Part shown: positions 27,751 to 36,953 of the stretch, in pieces | Numbering within the stretch: the first letter of the stretch is position 1 | Layout: each line of letters opens with the position of its first letter | NCBI GenBank assembly: GCA_023399215.1 | Contig: JAEWQJ010000055.1 | Location: forward strand, 1 to 62,445 | From: Methanobacteriota archaeon | GTDB lineage: Archaea > Halobacteriota > Methanosarcinia > Methanosarcinales > Methanosarcinaceae | Direction of reading: 5' to 3' | DNA length: 62,445 nucleotides | The notes under the pieces: generated by a model | Database searches by the model: none | The model's input: the letters and a program-made list of their open reading frames with translations, nothing else | What the model was told of the DNA's origin: nothing | Translations under genes and position numbers: made by a program

Positions 27751-28644
27751 ATGATAGGTGCAAGATCAATTGCAGAACCAACAATTAAAGATACAGTTAT
27801 TCACAGAATGGATCCACGAGCTAAGATCCTTATCCTGATTTCCACTGTTTTTGTCGCTGTGTCCCTAGATAACCAGAAAACAATGTTTTTGTTATTTCTG
27901 ATCATACTCTCAGGATTCGTAATTGCAAAAATGCCGGCAATAAAGATCAAGACCCTGGTGATATTGCTCGTACTTTTGATATGGGGAACTATTTACTCAC
28001 AGGCTCTCTTTTATTCTCAACTCCCGAGAACTGTGATTTTTACCATAATTCGTCCTGATTTTCCGGTATTGGGATGGTTGACAGGAGGTGGGCTGTTCGT
28101 ATATGAGGAAGGGCTTCATCACGGCGCGGTTCAGGGCCTTAGATCGGCTTCAATCCTTTCTCTTGGACTGTTAATGTGCTGGACTACTGACTCAAGGGAT
28201 ATGTTAAACGGCCTGGTAGGACTCAAGGTGCCTTACAGCATAGCTTTTATGGTGATCACAGCAGTAAGATTTTTGCCAATAATAATCACTGAAGTAGCTA
28301 CTGTGATAACAGTCCAGCGGCTCAGGGGATTTAATCCTAAAAAGTTCGGTTCCGGGATAATAAAAACATTACTCAATATATTGACCCCTACTCTTGCAAA
28401 CTGTGTAAGGAGAACCGGAACCCTTGCAGTTTCAATTCAGAGCAGGGCTTTTCGGGCAAATCCCGATCGAACATCTCTCAAAAAACTGGAGTTTTCAAAC
28501 ATTGACAAAGTACTGATTACAGTCTTTGTTTTTGCAGCCATAAGTATTGTTGTCATAAAACTTCTTTACAATATGTATACAAGTGGAATTTATTATACTT
28601 CAAGTTTAAGACCCATTTATGCAATTGCAGGGGGATACCTTTGA
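27751..28644 (+). CDS. ecfT: ECF transporter T component (EcfT/CbiQ family)
   Basis: 297 residues. Membrane helices occupy residues about 25-110 and 130-175, with a C-terminal helix near 255-275. The two short coupling motifs of T components are visible as TVQRLRGFNPKKF (about 186-198) and SIQSRAFRANPDR (about 227-239). N-terminal HRMDPRAKILILIS is typical of CbiQ-like proteins. It follows the ATPase gene by 13 bases and overlaps the next gene by four. It completes an S-A-A'-T importer beside cobN. Confidence 0.9.
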   Translation: MIGARSIAEPTIKDTVIHRMDPRAKILILISTVFVAVSLDNQKTMFLLFLIILSGFVIAKMPAIKIKTLVILLVLLIWGTIYSQALFYSQLPRTVIFTIIRPDFPVLGWLTGGGLFVYEEGLHHGAVQGLRSASILSLGLLMCWTTDSRDMLNGLVGLKVPYSIAFMVITAVRFLPIIITEVATVITVQRLRGFNPKKFGSGIIKTLLNILTPTLANCVRRTGTLAVSIQSRAFRANPDRTSLKKLEFSNIDKVLITVFVFAAISIVVIKLLYNMYTSGIYYTSSLRPIYAIAGGYL

Positions 28645-29408
28645 TAGAAATAAGAAAATTATCCAGATACTTTGGAAACCTGCTTGCTGTTGACAATCTT
28701 GATCTTGATGTTGGAAATGAGATCTTTGGCCTTCTTGGCCCTAATGGAGCAGGCAAAAGTACGACAGTTATGATGCTTACAACTCTACTAAAACCCAGCA
28801 GTGGCACTGCAAAAGTCTGCGGATATGATATAGTAAAAGAGTCAAAAAAAGTAAGGTCAAAGATAAGCTATGTACCCCAGGATATGGCAGTTGACCGAAA
28901 ACTCACAGGTAGGGAAAATGTACTGCTTTATGCGAAACTCTATGGCATCCCTAATAGAAATTCAAAGGTAGATGAAGTGATTGAAATGATGGGGCTTTCA
29001 GATCGTGCCGGCGACCTTGTAGCAACATACTCTGGAGGAATGAGAAGGCGTCTTGAACTTGCTCAGGCGCTTGTGCACGAACCTGAGGTTCTGTTTCTGG
29101 ATGAGCCGACCCTTGGACTGGATGTGAGTGGCAGAAAGAAGATATGGGAACATATCAGGATGCTCAAGGCCGAAGGGATGACTATCTTCATGACTACACA
29201 TTACCTCGAAGAGGCAGAAAAATACTGCAACAGGGTTGCTATTATCGATAAAGGACGGATCGCAGTTATCGGCTCTCCTGAAAATCTTACACGCTCCATA
29301 GGAGAACATGCCTCCCTTAATGATGTTTTCCTTGAAAACGTTAAAACCCCTGAAGAGCAGGCAGGGTTTAATTCATCCCAGTTCAGAAACCTTCTGAGGC
29401 GAAGATAA
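28641..29408 (+). CDS. ABC-2 type exporter ATPase (DrrA/NodI-like)
   Basis: 255 residues. Walker A GPNGAGKST, Q-loop SYVPQDMAVDRKLTGRENVL, signature YSGGMRRRLELAQAL, Walker B VLFLDEPTLGLD and switch MTTHYLEEAEKY are present. The PQD and LTGRENV motifs place it in the DrrA-like group, which pairs with ABC-2 permeases. The TTG start at 28641 has AGGGGG upstream and overlaps ecfT. It is translationally coupled to the permease that follows. Confidence 0.9.
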   Translation: MIEIRKLSRYFGNLLAVDNLDLDVGNEIFGLLGPNGAGKSTTVMMLTTLLKPSSGTAKVCGYDIVKESKKVRSKISYVPQDMAVDRKLTGRENVLLYAKLYGIPNRNSKVDEVIEMMGLSDRAGDLVATYSGGMRRRLELAQALVHEPEVLFLDEPTLGLDVSGRKKIWEHIRMLKAEGMTIFMTTHYLEEAEKYCNRVAIIDKGRIAVIGSPENLTRSIGEHASLNDVFLENVKTPEEQAGFNSSQFRNLLRRR

Positions 29409-30133
29409 TGAAAGCAGTATATTACTATTTTGAGAGGGACCTTGTAAAATGGTTAAGAGGAAGGGTTACCGTTATTTCCTCACTTGTAATGCCTGCAGCC
29501 TGGCTGGTATTTGTAGGGCTTGCCTTGCCAACAAAGTTTACGGATAATTACCTCGAATATATAACCCCTGGCATTCTTGTCATGACTATGCTTTTTTCTT
29601 CCCTGCAGGGAGGATCTCTTATGATTTTCGATAAGATACTGGGCTTTTTGAACAAGTTCCTTGCCATGCCCTCGCCACGAGAAAGCATGCTTTATGGAAA
29701 AATCCTATTTATCAGCGTAAGAGGCTTGATGCAGGCAACTGTGATACTCATAATAGCCACTCTTCTTGGGGTAAGGATATTGAACCCTGTGCAGTTAATT
29801 TTAATATATTTCACACTGTTTTTGTTTGCAGTATTTTTTTCTGCTCTCTCAACTATGATAGGAATGTACTTAAGTGACCATGACAGCTATGCGGCTGTTA
29901 ACAGCATGATCAGCATGCCTTTGTTTTTCACTAGCAGTGCACTCATGCCCTATGATGTCATGCCTGAATGGTTGAGGTTTCTGGCCAGGCTCAATCCGGT
30001 AAGTTATGCAATAGACAGCACAAGAACCCTGTTTGAAGGAGGAATACCTGTTCATGGACTCATAAGCCTGGCCATAGGAGCCGGAGTTATGGTACTTATC
30101 GGGACATATCAGTTTCGGAAAGCCTTTGTATGA
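29408..30133 (+). CDS. ABC-2 type transporter permease (DrrB-like)
   Basis: 241 residues with six predicted membrane helices. The family segment SSLQGGSLMIFDKILGFLNK and the conserved FTSSALMPYDVMPEWLRFLA before the last helices match daunorubicin-type ABC-2 permeases. Its ATG overlaps the stop of the ATPase gene by one base. Together they would export a small molecule or help assemble surface components of this locus; the direction and substrate are not shown by the sequence. Confidence 0.9.
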   Translation: MKAVYYYFERDLVKWLRGRVTVISSLVMPAAWLVFVGLALPTKFTDNYLEYITPGILVMTMLFSSLQGGSLMIFDKILGFLNKFLAMPSPRESMLYGKILFISVRGLMQATVILIIATLLGVRILNPVQLILIYFTLFLFAVFFSALSTMIGMYLSDHDSYAAVNSMISMPLFFTSSALMPYDVMPEWLRFLARLNPVSYAIDSTRTLFEGGIPVHGLISLAIGAGVMVLIGTYQFRKAFV

Positions 30134-30190
30134 AAAATGGATTTGTGTGAAAAACGGATATGATACTCTTTGAATAACAGTACAAACAGA

Positions 30191-30294
30191 TGAAAGTACT
30201 TGCAGATTAACATGACTTTCATGCTAAAGAAAAAGAACGTGAGATTTATAGAATAACCGGCACAAATAATGAAAAGTACTTGAAAGTACTTTCA
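30191..30294. repeat. Two further copies of the TGAAAGTACT palindrome
   Basis: TGAAAGTACT at 30191-30200 pairs imperfectly with ATGACTTTCA (30212-30221). A second copy contains the perfect 14-bp palindrome TGAAAGTACTTTCA at 30281-30294. The gap 30134-30428 holds no gene. Confidence 0.65.
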
Positions 30295-30366
30295 TGCCAA
30301 TGAATAAAACTGAGTGAACGTTGTATCAAAAGCTGGCAAATTTAAACCAGCTAATTTTCATGATCT

Positions 30367-30402
30367 AACTGAAAAATAAAAATAAGCGCGTTCTTCACGC
30401 GC
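30367..30402 (-). terminator. Terminator of the fwdDBAC operon
   Basis: On the minus strand GCGCG-N7-CGCGC is followed by TTATTTTTATTTTTC. It lies 27 bases after the fwdC stop. Confidence 0.65.
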
Positions 30403-30428
30403 CTTTCTGTCTCTAAATTTCATTCTAT

Positions 30429-31202
30429 TTAATAACTTTCATATTGTTTCATAAGGAGCACGCCTTTGCCGCTAACGTTTACATCTCCTGCGAACCGTTG
30501 GTAGAGAACGCCATCCACTTCTTCGGTTCCTTCCTCTACATAGGAAGGCAGCAAATCCTTAACTTTGCCTCTTATGATGACAGTGCCTTTCTTCATTTCG
30601 CTTGCAGGCATTTCGGTGCTGCCTTCGATGATGATCGTCCCACCATTGTTCAGGATTGCTGGAAGGAGCCCAGCATTACCCATTACATGGATTTCTCCTC
30701 CGCACATGTGTTCTCCCAGAAAGTCCCTGACATTTCCGTTGACGGTGATTTTACCTCCCTTCATGCCACAGGCTTCTCCCCGGTAGCCACCGCCTACATA
30801 ATAGCCGCCGTTTCCATTAAGAACAATTTCTCCCCCTTTCATTTCACAGCCGAGCCAGCTATCTGCATTTCCGTTGACCGTGATCTTTCCGCCTTTCATG
30901 TTCGAGCCACAGTGCATATCCACATTCCCATTAATTTCGATTTCCCCGGTGCTCATACCCTGCCCAATGCGCTTTACTCTAGAGGCATCACCGTTGATCA
31001 CAATTTTTGTGTTTTCTGCGCTGTCTTTACCTTCAACTTTTACATTGAATAGCTCGCCAAGAGGGCACTGCCTATTTCCATACCAGACCTGGACAGCTTT
31101 GATTTCGTCCTCTGTTTTTCCGGCAAAGTTGTCTGGGTTTACGGTCTCAGCTACGATAGGAATTTTGTTCTGTGCTTTTAAGGAGAGAGTTACTACCTGC
31201 AT
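30429..31202 (-). CDS. fwdC: Formylmethanofuran dehydrogenase subunit C
   Basis: 257 residues. Homologous to the C-terminal part of glutamate synthase large subunit and folds as a right-handed beta-helix. The repeated GG-x-I-x-V-x-GNA pattern is obvious (MKGGKITVNGNADSWLGCEM, GGYYVGGGYRGEACGMKGGK). FwdC docks the amidohydrolase and redox subunits in the complex that reduces CO2 to formylmethanofuran. Last gene of fwdDBAC; ATG immediately after the fwdA stop. Confidence 0.95.
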   Translation of the reverse strand: MQVVTLSLKAQNKIPIVAETVNPDNFAGKTEDEIKAVQVWYGNRQCPLGELFNVKVEGKDSAENTKIVINGDASRVKRIGQGMSTGEIEINGNVDMHCGSNMKGGKITVNGNADSWLGCEMKGGEIVLNGNGGYYVGGGYRGEACGMKGGKITVNGNVRDFLGEHMCGGEIHVMGNAGLLPAILNNGGTIIIEGSTEMPASEMKKGTVIIRGKVKDLLPSYVEEGTEEVDGVLYQRFAGDVNVSGKGVLLMKQYESY

Positions 31203-32918
31203 TTAGAATCCCTCCGTTGCGATTTCAACAGGTTTTGGGACGTATGCATCCTCTACCATGTAGTTGGACTTGCTCACAGTATAGTATTTCTGGAACTTAA
31301 CGTCAAGGTCTTTCTGCATTGCACATTCAATATCTGAAGGAACCTTCGCATTTACCCAGTAAGTCCTCCCCATGGGTGTGTTTTCAATATTCCCGTCCTT
31401 GACAACGATTGTTCCTCCCTTAATGGTGTAAGCTGTAGCACTGAAGGCTTTCTTTACTTTTTCATGCTCTACGGAGGGATCAATTGCATCCGGGAAAATG
31501 TCATATATGGCAATGTCTGCATCAGCTCCTACTGCAAGGTTTCCTTTCTCAGGCCTGCTGTAGATCCTGGACTGGGTGCTTCGGGTCATGGTTGCAAGTT
31601 CATAAAAACTTAGTTCTCTATCGAGGCCAGGCAGAACCATTCTGTTAAGGGCCGTCTCCGGGAATCCCGAAATGATCTGCTGTCTCTTCTTTTCACTCAT
31701 AAGGTATGTGTATGCTTCAGGATAGTTAACAAAGGAGCCTCCATTAGGGCTATCCGTTGTGAACATGACTTTCCACGGATCTTTCACAAGCAGGGCCAGT
31801 TCAATTCCTATTGCCCACTGGACTGCATTTACAAAGCTCTTTGGGGAATATACAAGTGGCACCACTCCGGATGCGTCTTCCAGCTCCACATCCTGGTTGC
31901 TCCATTTCTCCTTTAACATCCTTGAGTTTGCGTATTCAACAGGGCCATCGGCAGTCATGGTAACGGCAGGCCCGAAAATGAGCTGACCGAGATCAAAGGT
32001 CAGGTGATTAACTCCGTTCACGTAGTCTGCAATCATTGGAGCTCCGGTCTCAAAGTCACGCCAGGAAGTGCCCGCATAGGCATTAAATTGAACATGAGTT
32101 ACGTGCAGACTCTGCCTGTTGCGCCTGGATTTCACTTTCTCAAAAAGCTTCATGGTCTCGATGGTAGTCTTATAGTTTCCAGGGTGCCCCAGATTGTTAC
32201 AGTGGACATGAACTGAATGAGGAAGACCCAGTTTTTCATTTGCCTCTCCCAGGCCCAGCAGAATTTCTGCAGGAGTTACGTCAAAATTAGGCACGGGGTC
32301 ATAGAGCCCACTAACATTCTTGCCCCAGCCCCATGCTTCTCCGCCACCTGCATTTACAATCTTTATGCCATAACCTCTTGAGGCTTTTAGACCCCAGGCA
32401 ATGTAAGCTGCGAGTTTTTCGGGCTCTTTGTCCCGGATATATTCCATAACCTGCCAGTTGCTCCCAAAGAGGGTGAGCCCCATTTTATCCAGAATTGGGA
32501 TTTCTTTGAATTCCTCGTGGGTATGCCTTGCTGTAAGAGGAGGCATTGCAGCTTCACAGATGGTTGTATAACCCAGTTTTGCATACCTGTACCCGATTGC
32601 ATAAGTGTTTGGGGTGTTGTACCCTACCTGAGCCCTGGTCTTTTCAGTGCGAGGCTCAAGACCTGAGAGGCCCGGAACCAGGTTTCGTCTGGCATCGTTA
32701 GGGTTCATCGATCGTCCCACATTTATTTTGCCAGCGCTGTGAGTATGACCGTCAAAACCCCCTGCCATCGTGAGCCTGCCTTCAGCGTCGATAACCTTTG
32801 CATTTGAGGAAACGTTTTCTACGATCTTGCCGTCTCTTATGCACAGGTCCATTTTTTCACAGTTTATTCCCTGAATCGGATCGCAGACAACTGCGTTTTT
32901 AATCAATAACTCTGACAT
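31203..32918 (-). CDS. fwdA: Formylmethanofuran dehydrogenase subunit A
   Basis: 571 residues, amidohydrolase fold. It condenses formate made by subunit B with methanofuran. Zinc-site motifs are GGFDGHTHSAG (about residues 53-63), the lysine in YGIKIVNAGG, HVHCNNLGHPG, HVTHVQFNAY and TTDSPNGGSF. Its start overlaps the end of fwdB by 16 bases. A second copy (fmdA) lies at 41-42.8 kb, and a decayed fragment of a third at 51.0 kb. Confidence 0.96.
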   Translation of the reverse strand: MSELLIKNAVVCDPIQGINCEKMDLCIRDGKIVENVSSNAKVIDAEGRLTMAGGFDGHTHSAGKINVGRSMNPNDARRNLVPGLSGLEPRTEKTRAQVGYNTPNTYAIGYRYAKLGYTTICEAAMPPLTARHTHEEFKEIPILDKMGLTLFGSNWQVMEYIRDKEPEKLAAYIAWGLKASRGYGIKIVNAGGGEAWGWGKNVSGLYDPVPNFDVTPAEILLGLGEANEKLGLPHSVHVHCNNLGHPGNYKTTIETMKLFEKVKSRRNRQSLHVTHVQFNAYAGTSWRDFETGAPMIADYVNGVNHLTFDLGQLIFGPAVTMTADGPVEYANSRMLKEKWSNQDVELEDASGVVPLVYSPKSFVNAVQWAIGIELALLVKDPWKVMFTTDSPNGGSFVNYPEAYTYLMSEKKRQQIISGFPETALNRMVLPGLDRELSFYELATMTRSTQSRIYSRPEKGNLAVGADADIAIYDIFPDAIDPSVEHEKVKKAFSATAYTIKGGTIVVKDGNIENTPMGRTYWVNAKVPSDIECAMQKDLDVKFQKYYTVSKSNYMVEDAYVPKPVEIATEGF

Positions 32919-34225
32919 GTTCCTTCACCTCGCTTCAGTTCTCTTACTTTTACAATCAGGTCCGTTAAGATCTCTTCATCGGTTTTGAACTCGGTATCGA
33001 TAAGTTTCTTCATCCTGATTGGGATTGCGTCCATACGGTAGGCTGTGCCTTCGGCTTCAATACCCACGACTGCTGCAGGGATCACTACATCGGCAAGTTC
33101 AGTTGTTGGGTTTGGATAAGGGTCAATTTGAATCAGGGGGATTCTTGCAAGGTGCCGAACTGCCTTTTGTGGGAAGTGTGCTCCTGGGTCCGCGGCTCCG
33201 ACAATTGCCGCATCAACCTCTTCCCTGACAAGAACGTCGTTTGCCCCTGTCTCTCCAGGATTGTAGTAGGGATAACCTTTTGAGAAGTCAATTGCCATAG
33301 GATAACCGGCCTCCCAGGTTGCGACTTCTCCGAAACCTGATACGTTATAGTGACCTCTCATTCCCATCATGATAGCCTTTGTGTGCTGGGTCAGATCTGA
33401 GATAAGGGAAGATACTGCATCACCGTTCTTGTACTTGGAACGGGACTGTGTTATTCCCATGCCGAATAAAATGGAGACGAACCTGGAGTTTTTCATGAGT
33501 TCGGCAAGTTCTAGAATTTCGGCCTTTGAAACCCCGGCCACGTTTTTCGGAATAACAGCTTCATGTCCATTGATTGCTGAGCGAAGTGCTGTTACCAGCA
33601 GGAGGTCCGAACCCTGTTCTATTTCAATATATTTATCGGCACGTTTTGCAGTATCGGTTTTTCGCACGTCGATCACCACCATCTTCCGGTCTTTTCGCCC
33701 ATTTGGAGTAAAAAAGCCCCTGGAAAAACTTGAATAGCGGGTCATGTGGCGAGGGTGGGCATGTATGGGGTTGCAGCCCCAGAAGATGATCAGGTCTGAT
33801 CTGTTTTTGATCTCTCCAAGAGTTGCTCCAGGATTTCCTTTTTCCTGGGTAGCAAGGGCTGAAGGACCGTGGCAAACGTTAGCAGTCGAGTCAATCACGG
33901 AACCGGTCTCCTCAGCTAACTGGATCGCTTTACTTATCGCTTCGCAGGATGTGGAGCACCAGCCATAAGAAAGAGTCCTTCTTGAGTTTGCCAGGATCCT
34001 TGCAGCAGCATCGATTGCCTCCTCATATGCTACTTCGACGAGTTCCCCGTCTTTTCTAATCATGGGTGTTTTGATTCGATCATGAGTCTGTACTCCAACG
34101 GTCTTACTGTGGCCGAGAATGCATGCATTCCTTACACCCATTATTTTGTTATCCTCAACTGTGACTGTTATATCATCACAGAGACATCCGCAAAGGGAAC
34201 ATACTGCGTCTTTGATTACGGACAT
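32903..34225 (-). CDS. fwdB: Formylmethanofuran dehydrogenase subunit B (W/Mo catalytic)
   Basis: 440 residues. The N-terminal [4Fe-4S] motif CSLCGCLCDDI with later CILG binds the cluster. The Mo/W-pterin enzyme signature contains ANVCHGPSALA, where the Cys is the metal ligand (no selenocysteine). The chain HARHMTRYS-type segment (NPIHAHPRHMTRY) and RGHYNVSGFGEV are family-typical. It reduces CO2 to formate at the metal. GGAGGAA precedes the ATG. From gene order this is the tungsten-type set, but the metal cannot be read from the sequence. Confidence 0.95.
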   Translation of the reverse strand: MSVIKDAVCSLCGCLCDDITVTVEDNKIMGVRNACILGHSKTVGVQTHDRIKTPMIRKDGELVEVAYEEAIDAAARILANSRRTLSYGWCSTSCEAISKAIQLAEETGSVIDSTANVCHGPSALATQEKGNPGATLGEIKNRSDLIIFWGCNPIHAHPRHMTRYSSFSRGFFTPNGRKDRKMVVIDVRKTDTAKRADKYIEIEQGSDLLLVTALRSAINGHEAVIPKNVAGVSKAEILELAELMKNSRFVSILFGMGITQSRSKYKNGDAVSSLISDLTQHTKAIMMGMRGHYNVSGFGEVATWEAGYPMAIDFSKGYPYYNPGETGANDVLVREEVDAAIVGAADPGAHFPQKAVRHLARIPLIQIDPYPNPTTELADVVIPAAVVGIEAEGTAYRMDAIPIRMKKLIDTEFKTDEEILTDLIVKVRELKRGEGTCQSY

Positions 34226-34294
34226 ATTTTTCCTCCAAATTTTTCAAGTTTCTCCGAATTTGATTGAAAACGTGAACTACCTGTTTACTGGACT

Positions 34295-34678
34295 TTAGTT
34301 TTCCAGATACTTCTTCATCAGGGACTTCATGTCCAGGGGCTTTTCATCCGTAATTTCAATTTCTGCAGGCACACCTTTTAATCCGGGCATTCCGCAACCG
34401 TGAGTATCAGGATTTAGCACTGTGTTTGCCCAGGGACCCATCGGAATAAAAGCAAGCCCTTTTGGGTTTCCATCGTTTGCTTTTGCAAATACCACAACGT
34501 CTCCAAACTCGGATATGACTTTTAGGCTGTTTCCGTCGGATGCCCCCAATTTTTCAAGGTCTACTGAGTTAAGCTCGCAGTAACTGCAGGCTTCAAAATA
34601 AGCTTTATATGTCTTTGCTTCCAGATTTGCACCCTGTTTGGCAGTCCTTCCGGATATGAGATTGGCTTTTATTTTCAT
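34295..34678 (-). CDS. fwdD: Formylmethanofuran dehydrogenase subunit D
   Basis: 127 residues, the molybdopterin dinucleotide-binding domain found as a separate small subunit (LISGRTAKQGANLEAKTYKA, FIPMGPWANTVLNPDTHGCG-type segment). It completes the pterin site of FwdB. First gene of fwdDBAC, with TGAGGAA upstream of its ATG. The promoter and a ModE-box-like operator lie about 470 bases upstream, leaving a long leader. Confidence 0.94.
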   Translation of the reverse strand: MKIKANLISGRTAKQGANLEAKTYKAYFEACSYCELNSVDLEKLGASDGNSLKVISEFGDVVVFAKANDGNPKGLAFIPMGPWANTVLNPDTHGCGMPGLKGVPAEIEITDEKPLDMKSLMKKYLEN

Positions 34679-35463
34679 GGAAATTCCTCATCTGGGATTA
34701 ATCAAGCTCAATAAGCTGGGTCATTTTTGTGAAATATCAAAATCGTTTTCTATCTAGCAGTTATTTGAGTTCTAAATTCAGGCTTCTAGTTAAGTTGATA
34801 ATTAATCTAACTTTGTAACTATTCAGCCCAGATAAAACAATATCAATAGCCATCTTTACTAAAATTCAATAGACAAATTTCTGTCAATTGATTTTCTTTG
34901 ATTGTTGACGATTGACTACGTTTTTCGTTGTTCAGAAGTTATTTTTTGGATTATTCAGTTTTAGTAGAATCACTATCAACAGACATGCTTTGATAGGCTG
35001 AATATTTACATGAATTATTTTATTGTCTTGAGATGAAAGCATGGAATCGCTTTCTTGTTGTCGATTTTTCAATGATCGAATGAAGTTACATTTTTATTTC
35101 TGGTTTATTATATGAGTTAATATCCTAGCTATATTTTAACAAACGACTTATTATATAATACCGATATGTCCAGTCATACATAACGAATTTTTTACGTCAA
35201 CTTTGATTCCCAAGCTCATAACTCTGATTTTCCTACAATCTTCCAGTTAGAAAAATAGCTAACAAGGACATAATGATCAGAATTGAGGTTTCGCGAAAAT
35301 TGACAAAAATGCGTTAAATGCAAAAAAAGAATCTAAAATTGCTTATTTGATTAAAAAAATTACATTTAGTGCCTTTAAAATTACACCATTAAATGCCGCT
35401 GAATATAAAAGTAGAGTATAGAAGTTATATGAAAAAAGAAATAGAAGTCCAAACCTTTTAGGT
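34679..35463. other. Long noncoding leader/promoter region of fwdDBAC
   Basis: No gene is seen. The minus-strand promoter sits at 35149-35160, so about 450 bases would be transcribed before fwdD. The stretch 34880-34930 contains repeated GATTG/TTGAC motifs (TCAATTGATTTTC, GATTGTTGACGATTGACTAC). The region 35200-35463 is AT-rich sequence behind the AbrB-PhoU gene. Confidence 0.6.
35149..35185 (-). promoter_or_regulatory. ModE-box-like operator abutting a TATA box, fwdDBAC promoter
   Basis: CGATATGT (35162-35169), eight bases, ACATAACG (35178-35185): seven of eight palindromic pairs. On the minus strand it directly precedes TATTATATAATAAG. The same element with perfect arms lies at 44894-44917 in identical geometry to a TATA box. 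The pattern matches bacterial ModE operators (CGTTATAT-N8-ACATAACG in E. coli modA, from memory). Confidence 0.65.
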
Positions 35464-36417
35464 TCAGACCCGCTTAATGTTCATATTGATTGCAACTTCT
35501 GCAATGTCAGCACTGTATTCCGAGACCCGCCTAAGGCTTTCCAGGATCATGCTGAGTTCAATATTACCTGGACCTTCGCAGTTCTGTGGTTCCAGAGAAA
35601 CCCCAAACTGGGAAGCTTTCTTCGCTTCTACAACAATTTTATTAATAGCCTGCGGATCTTCTTCGGTCATTGAGTCTATTGAGCTTTCAAAAACCTTGCA
35701 GGAGAGGTCAGCCATCTTAAAGATAGGGTCATCAGCATTGACTCCTGAGTCCATTTTCATGACACTTTTTGCTATCTTTACAGCGTGATCTCCTACACGC
35801 TCGATGCTTTTCGTAATAAGTCTGTATCCCAAGCATTCTCTGGGATGCCTGATTCCAATCTTTTCAGAGAGCTCGATATCTTCAATTGAAGCCTTAAGCT
35901 GGCGGACAGCAAGAAGATAAAAGCGATCCACATCGTCATCTCTTTGAATGACATCTTCAGCAATCTCCACATTATGGTCCCTGAGAGCAGTCATAGAGTC
36001 TTCGAGCATGGAAAGTACAAGTCCATACATGTTTCTAATTACTCTGGTAAGTGGGAGGTCATTGTAGTTCAGAAGACACTGGAAGACCAGCTCATTCCGG
36101 GATTCTTCGATAAGTTCAAGACCTATGAGCTTTTGACGCACGGAATCCTTGATGAACTTGCGGTCATGGGCACTAAAGCCTTTTTTGGTAGTCAGTCTGA
36201 TAACATCATAGCCCACAAGATAATGAGAAATAAGAATCCTGAGATTATTTTCTGCACTGTCGGAGTGAATATAATCGATCGTTGCATTGAGGGTGGAGTG
36301 TTCCTTTGAAACCGCACTGGAAGAAACAAGCAGAGTTTTATTAGGCATAGGTGTAAGCGTAAGGGTGTCTCCGGCCTCAAGTCCTATATCCCGGACCCAT
36401 TTTATGGGGAGGGACAC
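35464..36417 (-). CDS. AbrB/SpoVT-PhoU fusion regulator, start codon unclear
   Basis: At least 317 residues. An N-terminal AbrB/SpoVT-like DNA-binding domain (SLPIKWVRDIGLEAGDTLTL) is followed by a PhoU domain (EVAEDVIQRDDDVDRFYLLA-type motif, RHPRECLGYRLITKSIERVG). This pair is common in archaea and thought to regulate phosphate-linked genes. The first standard start is the GTG at 36417, but similarity continues 15 or more codons upstream as KDKRKVQFTGNSTYIV. No ATG, GTG or TTG is in frame before the TATA box at 36526-36535. A Shine-Dalgarno-like AGGGGG (36476-36481) points to initiation near 36468 at an ATC codon or nearby. Confidence 0.85.
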   Translation of the reverse strand: MSLPIKWVRDIGLEAGDTLTLTPMPNKTLLVSSSAVSKEHSTLNATIDYIHSDSAENNLRILISHYLVGYDVIRLTTKKGFSAHDRKFIKDSVRQKLIGLELIEESRNELVFQCLLNYNDLPLTRVIRNMYGLVLSMLEDSMTALRDHNVEIAEDVIQRDDDVDRFYLLAVRQLKASIEDIELSEKIGIRHPRECLGYRLITKSIERVGDHAVKIAKSVMKMDSGVNADDPIFKMADLSCKVFESSIDSMTEEDPQAINKIVVEAKKASQFGVSLEPQNCEGPGNIELSMILESLRRVSEYSADIAEVAINMNIKRV

Positions 36418-36525
36418 AATATAGGTAGAATTTCCGGTAAACTGAACTTTTCTTTTATCCTTGGTGATAAATAAACCCCCTAGGGTATTTCTAATAATTC
36501 TTATAAGAACTATATAGAGAAAAGT

Positions 36526-36535
36526 GATATATAAA
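36526..36535 (-). promoter_or_regulatory. TATA box for the AbrB-PhoU gene
   Basis: TTTATATATC on the minus strand, about 60 bases before the presumed N-terminus. The remaining gap to 37111 is noncoding apart from the repeat at 36954; the short open frames in it are AT-rich and unsupported. Confidence 0.45.
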
Positions 36536-36953
36536 GGTATCTTAGAAATAGAACACTAAAATGAGAAATAAAATATGATAGCTATGTCTAATTATAGTAT
36601 ATAGGATCAGTCACCGAATTATAGAGAAACATAGAGTTATGCTGAAAATCCGATATAAAGATATATAAAACTAGTTTTATGAAGGGTATTTTTCCCGTAA
36701 AACTCTTTTTTGCAACAGTACAAGATAATTCTGTAAATACTATACTAATCACCTTCAAGTAACGATAAAATCCAATTAACAAAGGAACAAAATAGGGAAG
36801 AAGAAAGTATGAAAGAAACCGATGAAAGAACTGATTCATTACTTATTTAATCATTATTAATAAAGGATTCTCTGATTTATGAGATTATTCATATAGTTAG
36901 AATAATTATGTGATAAGCAGTCACAAAGAACGAAAACAACTGATTAACGAGAG

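Noticed and set aside
36588..36839. 83-codon minus-strand open frame
   Set aside because: AT-driven frame with hydrophobic composition only; no ribosome site.
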